11,899 nt of DNA from CANJSG01 sp038203875 (lineage in GTDB: Bacteria; Verrucomicrobiota; Verrucomicrobiia; Limisphaerales; CANJSG01). Shown piece after piece: positions 1 through 9,200 of this stretch (within the stretch, counting starts at the first letter, position 1; every line of letters begins with the position of its first letter). The notes under the pieces are model-generated. The model did not search any database and was not told the origin of the DNA. It worked only from the letters and a program-made list of their open reading frames with translations. The translations under genes and the position numbers were made by a program. The stretch is from positions 1-11,899 of the forward strand of contig JBBRDN010000141.1 of NCBI GenBank assembly GCA_038203875.1, given 5' to 3'.

Positions 1-101
1 TCGTTCTAGGGACTTGGCTTGGATGGTTTCCATGTGCTAAAAAGCTGCATCTTGATCGTGGCGGCCCTGCCTCCGCCGCTGGTCGGGAGGCATGTCTTTT
101 T

Positions 102-119
102 CCATGGGAAATCCCGTGG
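102..119 (+). promoter_or_regulatory. small leader hairpin
   Basis: CCATGGG (102-108) pairs with CCCGTGG (113-119) around the four-base loop AAAT. This gives seven pairs, one of them a T-G (U-G in RNA) wobble. The wobble makes the structure better in + strand RNA than in the complement, so it fits a transcript running toward the large gene. It has no T-run and is not a terminator. It may be chance; it is listed because a second, stronger wobble-containing hairpin follows 25 nt later. Confidence 0.35.
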
Positions 120-144
120 GCTGTGTGGGACAGGCTGACAATTA

Positions 145-173
145 AAGGGGCACTGCACCGTGCGGTGCCCCTT
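145..173 (+). promoter_or_regulatory. strong 5' leader hairpin before the giant gene
   Basis: AAGGGGCACTGCA (145-157) pairs with TGCGGTGCCCCTT (161-173), leaving the loop CCG. All 13 positions pair in + strand RNA if the T154-G164 pair is allowed as a U-G wobble; in the complementary RNA the same position would be an A-C mismatch. The hairpin ends 17 nt before the ATG at 191. The following sequence, GGAACCAAG, has no T-run, so it is not a standard intrinsic terminator for rightward transcripts. It could set translation or mRNA stability of the giant gene, or be the 3' end of an upstream transcript outside the window. The pairing is seen directly; the role is inferred. Confidence 0.55.
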
Positions 174-190
174 GGAACCAAGAAATACCG

Positions 191-256
191 ATGACTAAAC
201 TGATTCGTGCTGTGGCCGGAGTCGTGTTCGCGTTTGCCGCTTTTTCAAGCTGGTCG
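191..256 (+). other. Sec-type signal peptide of the giant protein
   Basis: Residues 1-22 have a short basic start (K3, R6), a hydrophobic core of Val, Ala and Phe from residue 7 to 18, and small residues S20 and S22 at the -3 and -1 positions of a likely signal peptidase I site before Q23. There is no cysteine, so it is not a lipoprotein signal. The exact cleavage site is a judgement by eye. Confidence 0.75.
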
Positions 257-3200
257 CAGAGCTGGGTCAATGTGACGGGGGGTCTTCCCTTGGGAAGCCA
301 GACCACGACGGGCACCGGTGGGACGAGCAGCAACTATTTCTACGTGACCGGAATCGGCCCCGTCTCCGGATCGGGCCGCATGTTCGCCGGTGTCGGACCG
401 GGCGGCGTGTATTACTCCGACAACCAGGGCGCAAGCTGGACGGCGGCCAACAGCGGGCTGCTCGACACTTTCTCCGGTGCGGCGATCTCGGCCCGCTCGT
501 TCCATGCCGACGGTTCCACTGTCCTGCGCGGCGGCGAATCGTCCAGCTTCAACAACCACGCGGGCAGCGCCGTTTTCCGCAGCACGGACAGCGGCGTGAC
601 CTGGACCGAGCAATCGGTGCCCGAGACGGCGCAGTTCGTGAAGTTCGCCTCCGGCGGTGGACGCCTCTATGCCGCGAGCGCGCTGAGCGGCGCGCACTAC
701 TCAGCCGACGGCGGCATCTCCTGGACGCGCTGGAGCACGGGCATGGAGCTTCCCTTCAGCCTGTGGCCCGTGGCTCGGGCGATCGCCTACAACAACGGGA
801 AGGTGTTCGCCGGCTCCGCGCTGCTCGGCATCATGGCCTCCACCGATGGCGGGGCCAACTGGACCTTTTCGGACAGCGGCATCAACCTCGTCCCCCAGCT
901 CATCTACCGCACCAGCGTCGTGCCGCTGGACATTGTGGTGACGCCCTCGGGCATCCTCTACGCCCTGATGAACGGCGAATCCAACGCCGAAACTTACAGC
1001 GTCTATCGCAGCACGGACAACGGCGTGTCGTGGAGCAAGGTCAGCTATCCCGGACTGTTGCCTGCGACGGGTGGCAATTCCCTTTGGCGCATGGTGAACA
1101 ACGGCGAGGACATCATTGTCGCCTCCACCTACATCGTTTCCACGGCCGATGTCCGCACCTGGCTCTACCGTCCGGCCAACGGCTGGTATGCGCTGCCGAC
1201 GGCCGGATTCGTGCCCGATGCCTCGGGCGGCGAAGCCCAGACGGTGGTCAATGGCGGCCAGCTCTTCCACTCGAACGGCACCAATCTTTTCCGCCTCGAC
1301 CTCGCCACCGCGCCGTTGACGCCCATCGGTCCGGCCAACCTCACGGTGCGTGGCGGCGGCGGCCTCAACATCGGCGACACCCGCACGCTCGGGTCTCTCG
1401 TCAATGGAACGCTGCCTTTGACCTACCAATGGTATAAGGACGGTGCCCTGATCGGCAGCGCGACCGGCCCTGAATACACCTTCACCGCCGGCTCCCTGAA
1501 CGACGGCGGAACCTTCCAGCTCGTCGTATCCAACGCGTCCGGCTCCGTGACGAACTCGGTCGTTGTCACCGTCGCGGGCACGCAGGCCGGATCGCGCGAC
1601 TTCGCCTTCCGGCCCGGCGCGGGCACGCTGGGAACCTTCGGCTACGGCTATTCGGCGGGCGTGGTCCTCTCCGTCTCCGGCGGCGGCACCGATGCGATCC
1701 TGCCTTTGCCCGATGGAAAAATCCTCGTTGGCGGCGGGTTCAACGGCATCGGCAATCCTTCCATTGCGTTCGGCATTCCGGTGTCCGACATCACGCCGGA
1801 CATCGTCACGCCGGCGGTCAATTTCATCCGCCTGAACGCCGACGGCACATTGGACACGGCCTTCAACAAGGGCACCGGGCCGAACGGCAAAATCCGCGCC
1901 CTCGCCCGCCAGTCCGATGGCCGCATCCTCGCCGGCGGTGAATTCACCTCATACGACGGCCTCTCCGTCGGCCGCATCGTCCGGCTCAACGCCGACGGTT
2001 CCGTCGATCCGTCCTTCCAGACCGGCGAAGGCGCGGGCGGCTACATCCGCTCCATCGTGGTGCAGCCGGACGGCAAGATTCTCGTCTCCGGCTTCTTCAG
2101 CGCCTGGGACCAACGCGGCCTCAGCCACCTCGTGCGCTTGAACGCCGACGGTTCGTTGGACGAAAGTTTCCAGCCCAACTTCGTCTTCAACGGCGAGGTG
2201 ACCAGCCTAGCGCTCCAGCCCGACGGCAAGATCATGGCCGGCGGAGCCTTCACCCAAATCTCGTTCAACAACCAGAATTACGGGAACCTCGTCCGCCTGG
2301 ACACCGACGGCATGCTGGACACCATGTTCCGGCCGACCAGCGGCGTCGGCACCGTCATGGCGGTGCAGCTCTTGGCGGATGGCCGGATCCTCGCCGGTGG
2401 TTTGAACAGCCCCTACCTGCGCGTCTATGCCGCCGCTTCGGGCGCGGTGGACAACACCTTCACCGCGAATCCCGGCGGCGACATCTTCTCCCTCGGTCTC
2501 TTGCCCGGCGGCGAGATCATCGCGGCGGGCGACAAACGCCAGATCCTCTACGGCCCGACCGGCACGGTGATCACGAACCTCGCCGCGCGTCCCATTGGGT
2601 TGAATCCCGCCTCCTGGGCCGTGGCCACCCTGCCCGACGGCCGTTTCTTCCTCGGCGACTACGCCAGCTCGGGCGGCGGCGGCATCGCCAAGTTCTACGG
2701 AAGTTCGGTAGCCCAGGCCATCATCGCCCACCCGCGCTCCGTGCAGACGACCAACGGCGCGGCTGTGGCATTCACGGTCGGCGTGCGTGGTGCGGGACCG
2801 TTCACCTACCAGTGGAAGAAAGACGGCGTGATCCTCGGTGGCCAGACGGCTTCGACCTATTCCATTCCGTCGGCCAATGCCGGACACGTGGCCAACTACA
2901 CCGTCGAAGTCACCGGCCCAGGCGGCGTGATGACGAGCGCCTCGGCCGGTCTGACCCTTCTCGGCACTCCGGTCATCCTCGATCCGCCCCGTTCGCAGTT
3001 CGCCGCCTTGACCCGGCCCGTGACGCTCGGCGTCCGCGCGCTCGGCGCTGGAGCCGTCACCTACCAGTGGAAGAAAGGTCCGTCGGCCATTTCCGGCGCG
3101 ACCAACGCCACCTTCAGCATCACCGCAATGACGCTGGCCGACGCCGGAAGCTACACCGTCGAAGTGACCGCCCTCGGCGTCACCGTGCCCGCCGCCGCCG

Positions 3201-6200
3201 TGCTCACGACCGGCTACCTGCCGGGCGCGGTGGACCGGAGCTTCGTGCCCTTCTACACCTCCAGCGGCGCGACGGCCGGCGACGTGGTGAGTGACGCGGT
3301 CTTTCAGTCGGACGGAAAGATCGTCGTCGCCAGCGGACGCACCAGCTTCAACGGCCGCACCGGCGTGCGCGGTGTCTTCCGCATCAATCCCGACGGTTCC
3401 TACGACACGGCCTTCGCGCCGACGAACACGATGGAATCCACCGCCGTGGCGATGCAGTCCGACGGTAAAATCCTCCTCGGTTTCGCCCGCAACGCCACCG
3501 TGGCCCAGATCTATCGTCTGCTGCCCGACGGCAAGGTGGACCCTTCCTTCGCCAATCCGCTTCTCAGCATGAACGGTCGCGTGGCCCACATCGTGGCCTT
3601 GGCGGACGGCAAGGTGCTCGTCTCCGGCGCCTTCAACAGCGCCGCCGGTGTGGGCCGCACGAACATCGCCCGCTTCCATGCCGACGGCACGCTCGACACC
3701 AACTACTTTCCCGCGGTCCCCTCCGGCTACGCCCAGGCCCTGCCCGACGGTCGCGCGGTCGTCGCCTACCGGCTGTTCGGCTTCGACTACACGCTGGTCC
3801 TCGACCGCGAAGGCACCAACGCCATAGCCCTCGGCCCGCTGGCCACCGGCGGCGCCATCACCTTCGGCTCCGCCGGTGGCGGCCAGGTGCTGCTCCTGCC
3901 CAGCGGGAAATTCCTCGTGAAAGACGGTGGCCCTTTTGGTCTGCCCAACCCGGCCCGCTACCTGGCGGACGGCACTTATGACCCGAGCTGGAAGTTTCAC
4001 TACAGCCCCGGCGGCAACGTCAGCTTCGGCCAGCAGATGCTCGTGCAGCCCGACGGCGAGATCCTGTTCTTCGGCTCGTTCCCAGGCGGGCTGCTCACCT
4101 CGACCAATCCGGCATCGTTCAACCTCAATCGCTCCATCGTCCGCGTTACGGTGGATGGGGAGCTCGACGGCACCTTCGACGTGTTCGGCGGTGGCTCGCA
4201 GACGGAGCGCGCGCTCCTGCTGCCCGATGGCCGCGTCTTCGTTGCGGGTTACTTCAACTCCTGGAACGGCCTGCCCAGCGAGAAGCTCCAGCTTCTCCAG
4301 GGCGACCTCATCGAACCCGCCTTCTTCAACCAGACGATGTCGCTCGTCCTCACGCAGGGGAACAACCTTGCGTTGAGCCCCTCGCCCATCAGCCGGATCG
4401 GGGCCGCCACCTACCAGTGGCAGAAGGATGGGTTTGATCTCGTCGGCCAGACTGCGGCGACGCTCAACCTCGCCGCGCTCGGCACGAACGGCGCCGGCAA
4501 CTACACCCTCGTTGCCAGCAGCGCGCTCGGCACGAATTCGACCACGACCTCCGTCACCGTGCTTGGCCCGCCCGTCATCACCATCCAGCCCGTGCCCCCG
4601 CCCGCCGTCGTGGCGAATCCCTTCACGATCAGCGTCGTCGTCACCGGCGCGCCGCCGTTCACCTTCCAGTGGCGCAAGGGCGGGGCGGCCATCGGCGGAG
4701 CGACCTTCCGCACCTTCACCAACGCCGCCGCCGCGCTCGGCGATTCGGGCAATTACGACGTGGTCATCGGCAACTCGTTCGGTTCCGCCACGTCCTCCGT
4801 GGCCGTCGTCACCGTCATCACCCAGCCAGGCCAGCTCGTGCTGGACTACAGCAACAACGTCGGCCAGACGTTCCATTTCGTCCGTCAGCGTGACGGCAAG
4901 GTGCTCGTTGGTCGTTCCACCGGCCCGGCCCGACTGAACCTCGATGGCTCGGCCGACACGGCCTTCAATTCCAAGATCACCGCGCTCGTAGGCGGCCAGG
5001 CTGTCGCTTTCGCGGATGACGGGAGCATCTACCATTCGGCCAACGCCGTTCTCCACCGCTACGCCAACGACGGCACACGCGACACGAACTTCGCCCTCGT
5101 CAACAACGCGAGCGCCATCACCGCGATTTTGGTGCAGCCCGATGGCCGGATCGTTTTGGGCTACAGCGCGGCCGGGATGAGGCGCTATTTCGCGGACGGC
5201 ACGCAGGATTTCGCGTTCATCAACAACGTTACTCAGGTCCGCTCGGTCGTTCTCCTGCCTGACGGGAAGTTCCTTGTTGCGACCGGCAACGGTTTCAACA
5301 GCGGGTCAGTCCGCAAGCTGAACTCCGACGGTTCGCTCGACGCGGCGTTCGACAACGCCTCCACCTTCTACAACGACGTGCTGTCGGTCCTGCCGCTGCC
5401 CGGCGGGAAGATCCTTGTCGGTGGCACGTTCACCGGTCTCACCGGCGGCACCCGCCAGTATCTCGCGCGCCTCAATGCCAACGGATCGCTCGACGGCACC
5501 TATACCGGTCCCGTGTTCAGCAGCGTGCTCTTCGGTGTGCAGGACGTGGCCTTGCAGGAGAACGGCCGCATCATCGTCGTGGGCGGCTTCGGCACCGTCA
5601 GCGGCGCGGGGCGTGTGGGCGTGGCCCGGCTCGAAGCCGAGGGCACGCACGACGCCACCTTCGACATCGGCACCGGCGCGGGTATCTCGAACATCAAGGT
5701 TCAGACCGCGTTGGTCCTTCCCGACGGACGAGTTCTCGTCGGCGGCATCTTCAGCACCTTCAACGGCGTTCCGCGCAGCGGCATCGCCTTGCTCAACGGC
5801 GACGTGGTCAACCTCGGCTTCCTCACCGAGCCCTCCAGCCAGACGATCAACGTCGGTCAGCCGCTGAGCTTCTCGAGTTCCACCACGGCCACCACGCCCG
5901 TCGGCTACCAGTGGTTCTTCAACAACGCCGCGATCAACGGCGCGACCTCCTCCGGCTACTCGATCGGCTCCACCACGACCAACAACCGCGGCCAGTATTT
6001 CGTCGTGGCCTCCAACATCTCGGGCATCCGCACCAGCGCCGTCGCCAAGGTGAAGATCCTCGCCGCGCCCGAGTTCCTCGCCCAGCCGGTGGCGACCAAC
6101 GGCTACCTCAACAAGTTCGTCACCTTCATCGGCCGCGCCGAGGGTCTCGCCCCGCTCGGCTACTCTTGGTTCAAGGACGGAACGCTGGTGCCCAACGCCA

Positions 6201-9200
6201 CCAACGCGACGCTGACCCTGTCCAATCTCCAGTTCAGCGCCGCCGGACTCTACTCGCTAGTCGTGAGCAATTCGCTCGGCTCCATCACCAGTGCGCCGGT
6301 TAATCTGCCCGTGACGATCCTGCCCGGCTCGGTCGATCTCGCCTTCAACGCGTCGAACTATCTCAACGGCGCGAGCACGGTCGTCGCCTTGCCGGATGGC
6401 CGGTTGTATGTCGCGGGAAACTGGGTTTCCAATGCAGTGAACTATTCGCGGGCGGTGACGCGTCTGCTGCCGGACGGAAGCCTGGACACGTCCTTCGTGC
6501 AGGCCAGTGCGTCGCTCTCTGCGCCTTCAATCATCCAGATCGATCCGCAAGGCCGGCTGGTGTGCGCCGTCGGCACGCAGATCTACCGGCTGCTGTCGAA
6601 TGGCCTGATCGATACATCGTGGGCTGGAACAAACCTCGGCTTCAACTTCGGCATCAATGCCGTGGCCATCCAGGGCGACGGCAAAATTCTGGTCGGCGGC
6701 TCGTTCACCGTTCCTTCCGGCGGCCTGCTGAGGCTGGAAGCGGATGGGGCCGTTGATCCGACCTTCAAGCCCGTGATCGGTGACCGTGTTTCTTCGGTTC
6801 TAGTCCTGTCCGACGGCTCGATCCTCGCGGGCACGGGCTTTAATCCCAGCATCCGGCTCAAACGCTTCCTGCCGGACGGCGCGACCCATCCCAGTTTCAC
6901 CAATCTCGTCTTCAATGCCAACAGCGCCGACATGACGCGGCTCTTCGAGCTGTCCGATGGCCGCATTCTCGTGGGCGGAGCTTATCCTGGAAAACTCCTC
7001 CGCTTCCTCCCGAGCGGGGTTCTGGACCCGTCCTTCGTCATCCCGGTTCTCGACACCGGGATCGTCTCCGAGTTCGTGGTCGAGCCAGGCGGGAAGATCG
7101 TCGTGGCCGGCTCGTTCAACACCTGGAACGGCGTGCCCGCGCCCGGACTCGTTCGCCTTTCAGCGGACGGTGTGGTGGACACGAACTTCTTTAACAGCGG
7201 TGCCAGCCCGTCGGGTTACACCGGCCTGGCCCGCCAATACACCGGCCGCCTGATCCTCGCCGGCACCTTCACCACCTTCGATGCCGCGGCCCGCACGCGC
7301 GTGGCCGGGGCCTATGGCACGCCGACGTCGCTCGCCATCACGAACCCCCCGCTGGCGCAGTCCGCCAACCTCGGCGGCAACATCACGCTTACGGCGGGCG
7401 GATGGTCCGCGACCGGCGCCGCGCTCAACTACCAGTGGCGCAAAAACGGCGTGAACATTCCCGGCTCGACCAGCTCGACGCTGACTCTCAATCCGCTGCA
7501 ACGATCCGACTCCGCCGCCTACTCGGTGGTCGTGGGCGACGGCACCAGCTCGGTCACCGGCGCACCGGCCACGCTCACCGTGCTGGCCGAGCCGGTCTTC
7601 CTGGTCGAGGCGACCAGCCAGGTGGCCACACAGGCGGGAACGATGACCTTTCGGACGCAGGTGCGGGGGCTTCTGCCCATCGGCTACCAGTGGCTCCGCA
7701 ACGGCACGCCGCTGGCCGGCGCGACCAACGGCCTGCTCACACTTTCCGGGCTGACTTTGGCCGACGCCGGATCGTATACGCTCGTGGCCTCGAACTCCAT
7801 CGGCGTCACCACCGGCGATCCGGCCTTCCTGACCGTGAACATCCTTCCGGCCGGAAGCCTCGACCCGGCCTTCCACACCAATGTGGTGGGCGGAAACGTC
7901 AACGCCTTCGACGTGGATGCGGCCAACGGGCGCGTCGTCGTCGGCGGTGACTTCACGACTTGGAGCAACATCGCCCGCACGCGGTTTGCGATGCTCGGTT
8001 CCACCAGCGGCACGCTCCTCTCCAACGCCATGCCGAGCGTCAACAGTTCAGTCAGGGCGCTCGGTGTTCTTCCGGATGGAAAGATCCTCATCGGCGGTTT
8101 CTTCGGCGGATTGTCGGACACCATCGGCTTCAACAGCCGGTTCGGACTGGGTCGGCTTCTGGCCAACGGCTTTGTCGATACGGCGTTCACCAACCTGCTC
8201 GGCAGCGGAAATTCCGTTTACAACATCCTGACCCGGCCCGACGGCAGCGCCTTCGTTGCCGGCGGCTTCACCACCGTGGGCGCGACCGTTCGTTCCAACT
8301 TCGCCAAACTCACGCCGGGCGGCTTCGTCGATCCGGCCTTCGGCGCGCCGAACATCGCCAACACCCTGGTCCAGGCCGTAGCCATCCAGACGGACGGACG
8401 GATCGTGATCGGCGGCAGCTTCACCAACGTCCTCGGCGCAATGCGCCAGCGGGTGGCACGACTCCTCGACAACGGTTCGCTCGACGGCTCGTTCACCAAT
8501 GAGCTCGCGGTGACTTCCGCCGGGGCCGCCGTTTACACCATCGCCATCCAGCTGGATGGAAAGATCCTCATCGGCGGCAACTTCACCGGCGTCAGCGGTG
8601 TTGCGCGTTCGTGGATCGCTCGCCTCAATGCCGACGGTTCGCTCGACGCGGCCTTCGCTCCCACCTTCAACAGCCTCGTCAACACGATCGCCGTTCAGCC
8701 GGACGGCAAGATCCTGGCCGGCGGCAGCTTTACCTTCGTGAACGGTCAGTCGGTCAGCAGGATTGTCCGGCTCAATCCGAACGGCACGACGGATACGTCG
8801 TTCGCGTCCAATGGCGGAGCCGGGGGTGACGTGAACAAGATCATGGTCCAGCCGGACGGGACGATCCTCGCGTCCGGCGCGTTCACGGGTTTCGGTGGAC
8901 TGACGAGGTATTACCTCGTCCGGATGTTCGGCGACGGCCAGCTCCCGCCGGTCATTGCGGCCCAGCCGGCGCCCGTTTCGGCAAACCAGGGCGACGTCTT
9001 CAACCTCGGCATCGGCGCGGGCGGCGTGGGGCCGTTGCGCTTCCAATGGCGTCGTGAAGGAACAAACCTCGTCGGCCAGACCAACTCCGCGCTGGCCTTC
9101 AGCCCGGCCCTCACAAACGGCTCCGGAAACTACTCCGTCGTCGTCACGAACACCTACGGCTCCATCACCAGCTCCGTCGTCGCCGTCTCGATCCAGCCTG

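Noticed and set aside
14..43. Promoter-like pair TTGGCT (14-19) and TAAAAA (38-43) with an 18-nt spacer
   Set aside because: Each box matches the sigma-70 consensus at only four of six positions, which is weak evidence. It would give a leader of about 140 nt, compatible with the hairpins, but cannot be supported from sequence alone.
257..1321. Reading the Asp-box region as a sialidase
   Set aside because: Asp boxes are structural and shared by many propellers. I see no arginine triad or other catalytic sialidase set, so no enzyme activity is assigned.
701..1437. Overlapping frames on both strands (763-1437 + and 701-1429 -), each over 220 codons
   Set aside because: Both are shadows of the Asp-box region of the giant gene: low-complexity Arg/His/Gly/Ala-rich products, no plausible start context, and the in-frame Asp-box protein clearly explains the DNA.
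2207..5056. Antisense open frame of 949 codons on the - strand
   Set aside because: It lies wholly inside the giant gene. The product is a monotonous Arg/Gly/Glu/His/Asp-rich string with no domain or signal, as expected when the complement of a GC-rich, codon-biased gene with repeated Asp-Gly codons happens to avoid stops.
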